Positions 40,471 through 51,262 of a stretch of 64,000 bases of DNA are shown piece by piece; within the stretch, counting starts at the first letter, position 1; each line of letters starts with the position of its first letter. The position numbers were made by a program, and so were the translations under genes. Under the pieces are notes generated by a model, which saw only the letters and a list, made by a program, of their open reading frames with translations, did no database searches and was not told the DNA's origin. Source of the stretch: Oidiodendron maius Zn (Eukaryota > Ascomycota > Leotiomycetes > Myxotrichaceae); the NCBI GenBank assembly GCA_000827325.1, contig KN832881.1, forward strand, positions 890,616 through 954,615. Reading direction: 5' to 3'.

Positions 40471-41208
40471 ATGGAGCCGTCGGCGCCCCTCTCGCGGCCC
40501 AGCCATGACGGCACCACCCACTCTGCTGCTGCTGCCGGCGCAACCAAACTTGGCCTTGATACTGCGACGTCACCTCGGTCTGCAACGTCCTCGTCCCCCA
40601 CGACCTCCCCGCCATACTGGGTCCATTCGCATCAACGGTCCTTCTCGAACATCTCCGTCGAGTCCGTGATGCCCGGGGCGATCACGCTGGAGGACAATGA
40701 CAACGCAGCGGACGTGAAGAACAAAGCCTGCTGGGCGAAGAGTGTGTATATCGAGGACTATGTCGTAGTAAACGAGAACCGGACTGGCATTGGCGCCTTT
40801 ATCGTCTGGAATATTACTGTGGAAACACTGCGGGTGAGTCCAGAAAGCTTGTGGAGCACTGCAGAACGTGCTCTCTTTACATCACTGGCAGGTACTCACC
40901 AGCCATCCCATGCAGGGCTCCTCCTTCAGAATACGAAAACGCTTCTCCGAATTCGACGCTCTCCGCAACAGACTACTCCTAACCTTCCCCAATTCCCAGG
41001 CGGCCATGCCCCCACTGCCCCCAAAGAGCGTGATATCCAAGTTTCGACCCAAGTTTCTCGAGACCCGGAGAGTGGGGCTGCAATACTTTCTCAAGTGCGT
41101 GTACAACACCCTCACCCTGCATGCATGACTGACTCTTGCAGCTGCATATTACTGAACCCCGAGTTCTCTGGGTCCCCCGTTCTCAAAGAATTCTTGTTCG
41201 AATCATAG
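40471..41208 (+). CDS. YPT35: Ypt35-like PX-domain endosomal protein
   Basis: PX proteins of this type bind phosphatidylinositol 3-phosphate on endosomes; yeast Ypt35 recruits a lipid-transfer protein at contact sites. Exons 40471-40833, 40916-41094 and 41142-41208 join in phase to 202 aa. The conserved PPYWVHSHQRSFSNIS peptide precedes the PX domain. The PX domain itself shows KSVYIEDYVVVNE, FRIRKRFSEFDALRNRL (the RRYSEF-type lipid pocket), a PPLPPKSV polyproline turn and KFRPKFLETRRVGLQYFL, and ends NCILLNPEFSGSPVLKEFLF. The N-terminal 50 residues are Ser/Thr/Ala-rich. Alternative in-frame starts exist, but 40471 fits the family length. Confidence 0.88.
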   Translation: MEPSAPLSRPSHDGTTHSAAAAGATKLGLDTATSPRSATSSSPTTSPPYWVHSHQRSFSNISVESVMPGAITLEDNDNAADVKNKACWAKSVYIEDYVVVNENRTGIGAFIVWNITVETLRVSPESLWSTAERALFTSLAGTHQPSHAGLLLQNTKTLLRIRRSPQQTTPNLPQFPGGHAPTAPKERDIQVSTQVSRDPESGAAILSQVRVQHPHPACMTDSCSCILLNPEFSGSPVLKEFLFES

Positions 41209-42049
41209 TTACAACGACATCTCGTATATAATTAAAATCAAGGCAATTGGATAAGCCCTTGTTGGAGAACTACAGTCCCGCCGAACCCACTCGACTGCGC
41301 TGGGAGAGCGCCATAAATGGCTCTAGGAGGAATGTATATATAATTCGCGCCTTTCCGCAATGTCGATGCTTTCATTGTGCCCAGGATTCCGGACACAAGA
41401 AAGTTGTACATATTTACTCTGAAGTCAGATGGTTTACTGAACATAACTCTAATTTCATACTACATATTGCATACACACAGCTATGACCGAAATCGGTTTC
41501 CTCCCCGAACACTTCAGGGAATAATGGATGCGCACGGACCAGCTACGGGGGTGACAAAAGATTGAATGCATGACCCTCGTAGCTAATTAAGCGAGCCAGC
41601 TATAGAATTATAAAATTTTATTGACCAGGACTGTCTCGAGATCTACCTTAGTTCAATACGGCACAACGATCCTGGTGATCTTGTGCAAGCCATTAGTCAT
41701 CTCGAACGTTACAACCAGGCTCTAGACTAGTGAAACGATATGTAGAAGGGCGAAATCCAAGGCGATCTAGACATAGTTCGTTTTCTATCAGAGCATCTCC
41801 AACAGAAGATACCGATGTCTTGTGGTGTGTCGAGCTAGGGGAAGGAATCGAAGAGGACTCGGACTATGTACTGTATATGAGGGAAAGTTCCTTGTCGTAA
41901 ACACTCTCCTGGTCGATGGAAACAATCATCACGTGCTGATAACGTATCCTCCTGCACTGTCAGCACGTCATACTTCTTCCCCTCCATCCCCCCGCGATCT
42001 CGTATCTCACACAAATTTGCGTGAATTGAACTCCTCAAAGGCATCAAAA
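41209..42049. other. Intergenic region between YPT35 and the DsbA-like gene
   Basis: About 840 bp. AT-rich just after YPT35, with no supported coding region. It holds the 3' end of YPT35 and the promoter of the next gene. Confidence 0.35.
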
Positions 42050-42741
42050 ATGGCTCTTGCACCCAAATTCGCGGGTCAGAGATTCTCTGTGGCCAGTGCG
42101 CCAGTACTGCACACACTCGAGCTCTACCTCGATTATGTGTGCCCCTATTCACTCAAGATGTTCAATACAATGTACACCTCGGTCTTCCCTCTAATCCGAG
42201 AAAAATACTCGTCAAAAGTTCAGGTCATCTTCCGCCAGCAGATCCAGCCTTGGCATCCCTCCTCCACGCTCGTGCACGAAGCCGGAGTAGCTGTGCTCAA
42301 GCTCCAACCTGCTAAGTTTTGGGATTTCAGCAAGGTAGGTCGAGTCTACCTAATCCATCCCTTCTAGATCAATCGAATATGAGAGCTAACAGGAAGAGAA
42401 AGGCGTTGTTTGACGATTCGAAGTCCTTCTACGATGTCAATGTTGTGCATGAGACTCGCAACAAGACGTACGAGCGGCTGGCCAAGATCGGCGCAAAGGT
42501 TGGCATTGACGAGCAAGAACTCTTCAAGCTCCTCCGGATTGACGACAAGCCCGCAAGCGATGGAAGCCTAAATACCGGCAACGCGGTAACGAACGACCTG
42601 AAAGTCCTAGTCAAGATGAACCGCATGCAGGGAGTCCATGTCACGCCGACGGTAGTCTTTGACGGCGTGATTGACAACTCCATTAGCTCCAGTTTTACGC
42701 CCGATCAATGGGCGGAATGGCTGGAGAAGAATGTCGCCTGA
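42050..42741 (+). CDS. DsbA-like thioredoxin-fold protein with a CPYS site
   Basis: Exons 42050-42334 and 42403-42741 give about 207 aa. The thioredoxin-fold start HTLELYLDYVCPYSLKMFNT places C31-P-Y-S34 where DsbA and glutaredoxin-like enzymes have CxxC; a single cysteine suggests a glutathione-linked or isomerase-type reaction rather than dithiol oxidation. The helical insert and the cis-proline strand GVHVTPTVVFDGVID are present, as in the DSBA/FrnE superfamily. No signal peptide, so probably cytosolic. The acceptor at 42402 is unusual (GAAAG), though in-frame alternatives nearby change only two residues. Substrate unknown. Confidence 0.8.
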
Positions 42742-43476
42742 TCAATTTTTGTTGGGAAATACGAGGGGTAAAAGAAAGGCATATAGAAGCATACTATGTG
42801 CAGTGATGTGTCTATTTGCCTACACTACTATTTAAATCGATCAAATAAGAAGACGTTGCTCGAAGCATTTACGTGTCTTATCTACGGATCCATGGTCGCA
42901 TTCTGTACGTATTAATTTCGCATGGTTACCAGAATAAGCTTCTTTTAATACGCCGCCAAAACCAATCGCGCCACAGCCTTTCTTACAGGACGTCGCCACC
43001 CAACAGGATGTTCAAGGACCATTCCCTCCGCCGTCTTCATATGGCGCTGACGTGGGTCCTGCCCTGCTCCTCAGCCCCTGATCCGCCTCGGCTGCGCAAT
43101 CTAGCGGGAAGCCTCCCACCCGCTAACTTGCTCAGGGGTATAGGCGTATTGCTGGTGTACGTACAAACCCATAGGCCAATTCATACAGTACAGTACTGTA
43201 TAGTTCACCACGAGGCTTGCCTACAGGACTAGCCTAAAGTTAGGCCAAGTGACAGTCCGGTTCTCTAGCAAGGAGGTTCCTTCCAGAGTGAGAGCCTTGC
43301 TCCACGTGAGATGTCTGCCATCTCACGCTTTTCATATCTCCCCGTCAAGGAATCTTGTCCGTCTTCCTTCCTTCCTTTCTTTCTTTCCTTCTTTCTTTCT
43401 GCCTTTCTGCCTTTCTGCCTTTCTGCCTTTCTGGCATTTTTTTAAGTTTGGTACGGTGCGCTCACTCTCACCCTTA
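42742..43476. other. Intergenic region upstream of the Mid2-like gene
   Basis: About 735 bp with no supported gene. It ends in a pyrimidine-only leader (separate entry). Confidence 0.35.
43361..43433 (+). repeat. Pyrimidine microsatellite in a 5' leader
   Basis: CCTT/TTTC runs followed by four copies of an 8-bp unit CTGCCTTT, about 45-115 bp upstream of the Mid2-like start codon. Such C/T tracts are common near fungal transcription start sites. Confidence 0.85.
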
Positions 43477-44510
43477 ATGACGATGGCGTTAAGAAGCTTT
43501 GGCGCCTCTCTCTTCTGCGCTGTGCTTCTCTTACCGCCTCTCACGAACGCGGCCAACACTCCAACAAAATGCTACGTCCTCTCTGGACTGCACAACGCGG
43601 ATGCAGGTTTCCGCTGTGATAATTCGACCACGGGACATAGTTCTTGCTGCCAGCCCGGAGCTATATGTTATTCGAATGGCGTGTGCCAGCAGGCCAACAG
43701 CGGTATACAAGACTACGTGCGAGTTGGCTGCACAGATCCCACATGGCAGGACCCCGTATGTCTGGACCAATGTACCAGCTGTAAATAATCCGGTTTTTTT
43801 TCTCTGCGTACGCAAAGTACACTCTCTAACATCTTCTCAGATGCGAGGAATAGCATAGCTGGCATCAGATTTTGCGGTAGCGCTATAACTTCCACAAATC
43901 GATAGTAAGCAGGAAGATCCGTCTTATATATATCCAATATCAGACCTGGAATCTGACCAGTTTCCACAGCTGCTGTGACAATGGGACTACCGGCATAGGG
44001 AGCTTTGCATGCTGTCAAAACCCCAATGCAATCTTCGACATAAATCCCATAGCGACATTCGTCGCGCAGATCCCCCTGTCATTCACAAGCACATCCACAA
44101 CCGCATCGACAACTGCATCGTCAATCTCGAGTTCAACATCCGCTGCAAGCACTACAGCCTCCTCTCCAACGCCAACTCATGATCCACCGTACAGGAGGCC
44201 CGGCAGCCACGCCCTTGCTATCGGTCTCGGCGTCGGCATCCCACTGCTCGTCATCCTCGTCGCTGCCATCGCCTTCTTCCTTTGGCGATACTTCCACGAC
44301 GACGAAGAGAACCTTCCATCGCAGCCTGAAATCTCTGAACCAGGTGTCATGTATCTGCCTGTAGATCCCATGCCGCGAGAAGTCCCCGGCTCGATGCCGA
44401 ATCCGAATAAGGCGTACTACGGCGGACGGGAGTATGATCCTGGGCCACACGAGCTTCCTGTGCAGGGAATTGTTCATGAGTTGCATACGCCTATTCAGGA
44501 GAGACGATGA
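43477..44510 (+). CDS. Mid2-like single-pass membrane protein with Cys-rich ectodomain
   Basis: Exons 43477-43780, 43841-43904 and 43961-44510 join in phase to 305 aa. A signal peptide (about residues 1-25) is followed by a Cys-rich ectodomain (CYVLSGLHN, HSSCCQPGAICYSNGVC, CTDPTW, CLDQC, then SCCDNG and FACCQN). A Ser/Thr-rich stalk runs to about residue 195. One membrane helix (residues 207-230, ALAIGLGVGIPLLVILVAAI) is followed by a basic stop-transfer and an acidic, proline-rich cytoplasmic tail of about 75 residues. This architecture matches fungal wall-stress-sensor-like proteins. Sensor function is inferred from layout, not from sequence identity. Confidence 0.8.
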
Positions 44511-45057
44511 GGTTAGAGGTGAGTTGGTGACGGTAATATGTTGAGAGTTAGAAAGGAATTAAAATTCCATGTTCAGGTATTTGTAGCTTGATGTAGGGGA
44601 TGTGAGAGGAGAAAATCCATCTGCTGTACTTTAGGTGAGGCGTTGCCTGGTTCGGACACTTAGATGAGAGGGCATTTTATATAACTGACCATTAACCTGT
44701 TTGAAATGGAACAATATTTTACCAGCGAATTTTATGAAACAAGAAGGGAACAACTCTGTTTGTCATCTATAATCCATATCATGGAGAAGTTCCAAACTTG
44801 TTCGTTGGAATATCATAACCTCATCAGTAATTTTCTGTGCAGCTGCCGTACCAAGTTGCAAAACTCAAAACCGAGGAGCCAGTATATACTCAGGATGTAA
44901 TTATAATTTAAAGGCTTGTAGAAAGGACAAATGTCTGTTAAAGTAGTATTCTTAACCCTCGAAAAATTGACGCCAAACCCCACGAATGGCCAACCTTCAG
45001 GCGGTAGCCATCGTCCGATGGAATCAATGTGGGAGTACTTTGAGACAAAGGAGTATT
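44511..45057. other. Convergent intergenic region before the histidine kinase
   Basis: About 550 bp, AT-rich, between convergent gene ends. Two short plus-strand ORFs show no coding signature. Confidence 0.35.
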
Positions 45058-48000
45058 CTAGGGAAGAAAGTCGGCGGGCGTTGTATTATTATTGGGAAGC
45101 ACTCCCCACGAGGTAGTCGCGTTTCTAGATATCAGCTCTTCGATTTTTGGTAGAAGCTCTGGTATCCGGAAAGGTTTTGATACGACATCGTCCTACAATA
45201 ATTAGACTCTGCTAGAATTAGAGAAGCCGAATGACTTACCATGCCGGCAGATATAGCCATCTCAATCTGCTCGAGGCGAACATTTGCTGTTACCGCTATT
45301 ATTGGTACATGCTTAATGATTGATCCAACCCTCTCTAGATTTCGGATCGTACGGGCACACGTGAGACCATCCATCACCGGCATCTCCAGATCCATCAAGA
45401 TAATAGCGAGTTCAATACCGTCCTTCTCTCGGCCTGTCCAAAACCGTGAAGTCTTCAGGATTTCCAGAGCTTCACCTCCATGATTCGCAACTTCGGCATC
45501 AAGTCCAACATTACGGAGCTGTTTCTGGAGAACTCTCTGATTCACCAAATTGTCCTCAACAATTAGGGCTTTTAGTTTAGTGTAATCCAATGTGGACGCT
45601 GACGGGACACTTGGTAAGGCTATAGCCGATGCTCGTCTCATCCTGCCCTTCGTATTCGACCGATACACGGACATTCCAGCAGCATGTCGTCTATTCTCCA
45701 CAGTGAACGATGTAGCATTTGTGTTTGATGAGGACCTTCGCAAAGAATTGACTGTAGCGGCGACGGGAGTGTTCTCCGGCATATCCTCAGCTCTTCGAGC
45801 CTTAATGTAGAATGCAAAAGTGCTGCCAATTCCTCTTTCAGAAGAAACACCAATCTCACCACCTTGCAATTCTGTAAGTTCTCTGGAAATGAACAGTCCA
45901 AGGCCAGATCCTCCATACTGAACATGCGTGCGAGGAGACGCTTGTCGGAACCGCTGAAAGAGAAGAGTTTTCTCACTCTCGTCGAGTCCACGCCCGGTAT
46001 CTTGAACAGTAAATTGTAAATAGATGTTCTCGCCGCTGCCCCACTCTACTTCGTCAGCCGTTAAGTCTTTTCGTTTTAAGCGGCTTGGAAAGTATGAGAC
46101 ATTAGCCTCAGCTGTGCCAGGGCGAGTGCTACTAGCGCCTACAGAGACAACAATAGTTCTCTTATCCTGACCGCTTGTAAACTTTATAGCATTGGTAGTG
46201 AGGTTGATTAAAACTTGGAGAAGTCGTGATGGATCCAGTTTAACCCAATCAATCTTCATATCGAGGTAGGTCTTTTGCACTCGAAACTCTAACGCGATGT
46301 CATTAGAATCCAATTCCCCCTCAAACATCCTGAGAGCTCGTTGCACGACGGCAACCTAATAAATAGTCAGTACAATGCAGCAAGTATTTCAATCCAAAAA
46401 CCTACCGGCTGTACTGCAACAGGAGTAACAATCAAGAGAGCGGAATCAAGCTTGGATAATGTAAGGATATCATCAACAATGCGTTTCTATGCTGATAAGT
46501 TAGCATGTGATATATATCCAGTGCAATCACACTTGCCTGATGCTGGGCACAAAGAGAAATAGTCTGGGCAGCCTCAATGCTGCTATCTAGCAAGTCTGCT
46601 AGTTTCTGAGGGGCGGCCGATTCATCAAGGGTCGACAGGAATTCAGAGAGAGACATTCCGATCTCGTCAGCAGATTGCAAGATAGCGGAAAGCGGGTTTC
46701 GCATCTCGTGTCTAGTGTTGTTAGTCCTCAACTTCAAACGCAGGAACGAAAACTTACGAGGTCATATCGATGAAGTTGTCCTGTTGGCGTTTCGACTCGA
46801 AAGCCTCTTCCATACGACGCTTTTGAAAGTCTTCTGCCCATTTCTGCTGAGAAATGTTCGTGATACTCCCAAAGACACTCTTTAGTTGCTCATTCTCGTC
46901 CCTCTCAGGGTACGCACTCATTAGAACCCAAGTATCCCCTCGATTGCCGTTGCGATCCTGCCATGGTGTTTTGAACCGGAATTCATGAGTTACTGGGGAT
47001 CTTTCCTCTACCAACTTCTTCCAGACCGTAAGAACGCCTTCGCGATCTTCGTCATGGACACTCTCCATCCAAGTATCGGCGTGGTGCTCTCTAGGATGTC
47101 GCGATATATCCCACCAAGCACCATTACTATATGAAACGCCCCCAGAGGAATTCGCAATAAACATGCCCACAGGTGCAAACTCTGCCATGCGCGTGAACTT
47201 AGTTTCGCTCTCAACAGCCTCTTGGGTGCGCAGATCAAGCTGTCTTGATAGTTCCTGCCTCTGAATATCTGCAAGCCGAGCTGCCAGCTGACCTCGACGA
47301 ATCTCCTCCTCAAAGAGCATAACACTTGCCATCGAAGTGGCAAGTTGACGACTGAGTAACTGGATAAACAAACTATACTCATCATCATATGGCCGCCTTG
47401 GGTTTACGCCCATAACCTAGAAATTCTAATATCAGCCGCCACTCAAGATGCGAGAACTATTAAAGAGGACTCTAGGGCGACTATGCTCTCAAGTCGAGAG
47501 AATCTACGTACCAGGAAACCAACTATAGACTCCCCAGTTGTGGGATGAATGGGACAAACGACTACCGCACGGCAAGGATCTCCCCAGCCTCGCCATTCGA
47601 GGCCGTCAATAAGGTCGTATGATAGCGTACCATCCTCCGTTGTAAGCAGAACGGCCCCTTTGGATTTCCTAGACTCTCGAAGATATGGCGCAAAGCCACT
47701 GCCGCTTTTTTTCAGCTTCAGTGGGCTTTCAGCAGATCTATGGCCCTCAGGGACTCCAAGACTGCCTTCGAGGACGCATTGGCCACCATCTGAGCTTACT
47801 GAATAGATAAGCATGAAAGGCACGTCGTACTCTATAATTGGTCAGCATTCTAAGCAAAAGCAAACCGTAAAGGTTTTGGTATCTGTAATATACTAGCTTA
47901 GGGGCTACTGGAAGTAGGGCCGCTTCACAAGGCTGAATTGTAGAAGACGCATACCATTAAATTCGAGACCTTTGATTACTTGACTCCAAAAGCCCTTCAA

Positions 48001-50274
48001 ATCACGCGCAGCAGCTGTCCTCTCTCCTATCTCCCTCAGAGTTAACATCCTTCTCTCCGCAATTTTGCGACGTGTTTTGTCGAATGCAGGATTGTAAATG
48101 CCAACAACTTAAACATGAAAGTCAGTAAGATCGCATTTATTGTGTAAAGAGAAGAGAAATTTGAGGCGCTTGCTTCTGGATATGTGGCATACGTACCTGA
48201 TCCATCTTCACCCACAAGAGGGACGATTGACCATGAGAAATACGTCTCCTCTAATCTTCCATCCCTTTTTAAAAATAAACAGTCATCATCTTTCATAGTA
48301 GCTTGCCCGGACTTCATAGCGCTGGAAAATGCATCTTCGACTCCAGCCCAGATCTCAGCCCATGCCAGGTTGTAACTTTGGCCCTATATATTATCAGCTT
48401 CATCTCTCCTGTACAACCAAGTGCCATCTTCAACTGCATGTGCTCACCATCATAGAGGGGTGCTTTTGTCCCGCCAAATGTATGTAGGCTTCATTATAAA
48501 TAGAAATATACTCCGTGCCCCAAAACATCGCTGCCGGATGCGGACTCCCCATAACAAGATTACACATGGCTCTCAAGTCGAACGACCAGTTTTCGATCGG
48601 CCCGAGAGGTGTCGCAGCCCAGTCCACGTTCCGGGCAAATTGGATGTGTCGCGGAAGAGCAGCGGACATGGGAAGTCTGGTCCAGTCGAAGGACGAGCTC
48701 CCAGGGTATCCCGCGGTGACCGAGTCTCTATCGTTCTGCACTAACATAGACTGCCTGCGCGGAGATGGAAAGCTAGGATCCCCAACGTCAGAGCTCGATC
48801 GGATCTGCATTGGAGAAATGTCCGTAAGAGACTGTTTCCGAGACTCGCCAAAGTAGTCTAAAGGCTCAGAAGAGCCAGCTACAAAATGGGACATCGCACT
48901 AAGACTTGATGGCTGGCGGCTTCCATCTCCGAATGGTGATAGATTAGTCAGTCCTCCATTGGAAGATCCCGGCCTGGCAGCGGCCGAAATATTAAGATTT
49001 GTACAGCTTATGATTCGTAACCTCCTCTGAAGGGTAGAGCAAGTCCACGAGAGGCCTTCAAAGATATATGACGGGAGCGAGACATTGAGGGATTCGTTAT
49101 TTTTGACAAAACTTAACGCCCAAGCTTTAAATGCATGGAAGGAATGTGTAACGCCAACACCAGGGTGGTCTAAATCAGCAGTGCTCTTTATGGCCTGCAA
49201 TATTGACTGTGGACTATCTTAGATTTATGTTCATGCAATAGAGCAAAGAAGCCACACAGAACTCTTTGAAAAACTCACCTCGTGTGCACACAGAGATGCA
49301 TTTGCGAATATAATCTGCAGAGGGCCTCCCGGCGTATTGTTGGCTGGATTTGCAACATCAATAATAAACGTTGGCCGTTCATCTTGCTCCAAGAGCTCGA
49401 CTATCCCGACACTACCAAGCAGTTCCAATCCAGTTAGCGTACTCCTTGTCTCGGGTTCCATTGGAGTGTTGCTCTTATCCTCCATAGAGACCAAGTTTCC
49501 GAGGGTATTGTTCGACCGTTGAGCAGTACCATTGCCTATACTTCCTCTTGCCAGCTTCAGCGTTGTGACCCCTCCAGATTCCTCCCGTATCCTGTTGCGT
49601 ATTGCGGCTATCGCAAGTGCGGTCGAAGGTCTGGGCGACTGTATCTGGCTCTGCTTTTTAGGAGAGGGTAATTGTGATGAGCAGGCACCGAAGAAGGAGG
49701 CAAATCCTTCCGGGAATGACTCAGAGCCAAGTGTATATCGACGTTTCAGCTCCGGTCGTCTCTTTTTAAAGGGAGGTTCTGTAAGGAGCGGCGATCGAGG
49801 ATGCTTCAAAGTGTGCGCCAAACCTAGGGTATCGGGAATTAATTGTCTACCGAGGGGTTCGAAGGAGGAGAAAAGGCTGCTGGATTCTGACTGCACATCA
49901 CGCACATGTATGCCGGTGCTGGCGCTGGTGGAGGATGTGGTAGTATCTCCAGCCCCCAGCTGTGGTGTAGCTGAGGACGGGGCCGTGAGGGGTGCAATAT
50001 GGTCCTTCTCGACGTGGTATGCGGCATTGATATGGACGAAAGGTCGAATGATTCCTTCGCTAGAATTGGACTTCTCTAAAGCCCCATACAGCTGTTGGTT
50101 CACCTGTATACCTGGCGCAAGATCTGTATTGATCGTATGTGAGGCTCGGCGCAAATGAGGGGCGTCTGACAAGGTCGACTGAACGCTCAACCGGACGGTC
50201 CCCTCACCCTGCTCTTGCTCTCCACGATTGCACAGCTGCTGTGACGTTAGAATCGTGGTCGGCTCTGGATTCAT
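45058..50274 (-). CDS. Hybrid sensor histidine kinase (PAS-GAF-PAS-HisKA-HATPase-REC)
   Basis: Two-component sensor of about 1526 aa feeding a phosphorelay. Exons: 50274-49279, 49206-48448, 48383-48197, 48107-47955, 47831-47512, 47416-46758, 46711-46537, 46486-46406, 46355-45240, 45192-45058; all in phase. In order: Ser-rich N-terminus; PAS-like segment (LLEQDERPTFIIDVANPANN); a second PAS-like segment (WAATPLGPIENWSFDLRAMC); GAF-like region (about residues 650-810); PAS (MAEFAPVGMFIANSSGGVSY); H-box HEMRNPLSAI with His about 1026; N box NLTTNAIKF, DTGRGL and GGSGLGL of the ATPase; receiver LKALIVEDNLVNQ with phospho-Asp about 1432 in ILMDLEMPVMDG. The seventh intron appears to use a GC donor (GCAAGT). 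No membrane helix, so cytosolic. The stimulus and the fungal HK class are not assigned. Confidence 0.92.
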
Positions 50275-51262
50275 GAGGGCTCAGGGTCGGGTTGTCGTTG
50301 GCAGGCACAGCTTGATGTTCTTCCGCGACCAGGACCTCGCTCGCATGGGGGTGGGGGGGAGGATCTCGGGATACCTGCAAAACTCGTTGGTGGCTGTTGG
50401 CAATGCAGATGCAGAACCAGTGTGTGACCAGGCTGTGATCTACCTGACTGTGCACACAGACAGTGCACAAAGCGGCCTGTTCCTGGCAGGGTTGTTATGC
50501 AGCAATGTGGCACTGAATCCTGGGGGCAGCTGTGCACTGAGTATTGCCGGTGGCGCTGCAGGAGACGCTTGATGGAGGTTCTTCTCGTCTCGTCCGGCAT
50601 GGACATCTTTTGCATGATATCATTATGCCCTTGATGGGCTATGGATCCCGCTTTTGGCACATTTCAGTGATGCCATGCGCAGCCCTCTTCAGGGTCTAAG
50701 AGGGTCGAATACGAAGCTCTCAAAGAAAGACTCCACTTCAGTGGTGGGCCTGTGGCGCGTGGAGGGCCCACGCCTCCTATCTGCCATACAAGTTTCGAAT
50801 TTGGTCATATGAAGGAGTGGAATTCTAAACACGTACGTATTAGAGGTGTAGAAGTTACTGGGCTTTATCTTCACCGGCAAGTTTGATAGATTAACACAGA
50901 AAATATCTGCAAAATACAGCGGCCAAAAGTCGACCAATTTTCAGATTAAGTTAGAAAAAGGTGATATTCGCAAACAGACAAGGGAGTTTTTATTAGGTAT
51001 TATGGTTCAGAGGTATGCCCTAGTGGCAGATTGCAGAAAGACAGTCTGGGTATAGGGGTATCAACATGGAGCGGAATGCAGCCATAACGCAGCCAAAAAC
51101 ACATTCAGGACAAAAATCAGTAATGCAAAATGAGAGTGGTATCAATCAATCAACAACCTTGCTGGGTGGGGTATTGTAAGGAGATCCGTTTCCCGAGGAT
51201 AATGAGATCGTTCCGTCAACAGCACAAACGGCCAAAACAGGATTTTTTTTGGTAAACTGCAT
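50275..51262. other. Intergenic: histidine kinase promoter and 3' side of the PH gene
   Basis: About 990 bp. A minus-strand ORF at 50271-50660 overlaps the kinase start by four bases in another frame; it lacks domain signatures and is more likely leader sequence. Confidence 0.4.

Noticed and set aside
50271-50660. 129-codon minus-strand ORF upstream of the histidine kinase
   Set aside because: Overlaps the kinase start in another frame, is His/Pro/Cys-rich without a domain, and is most likely leader.
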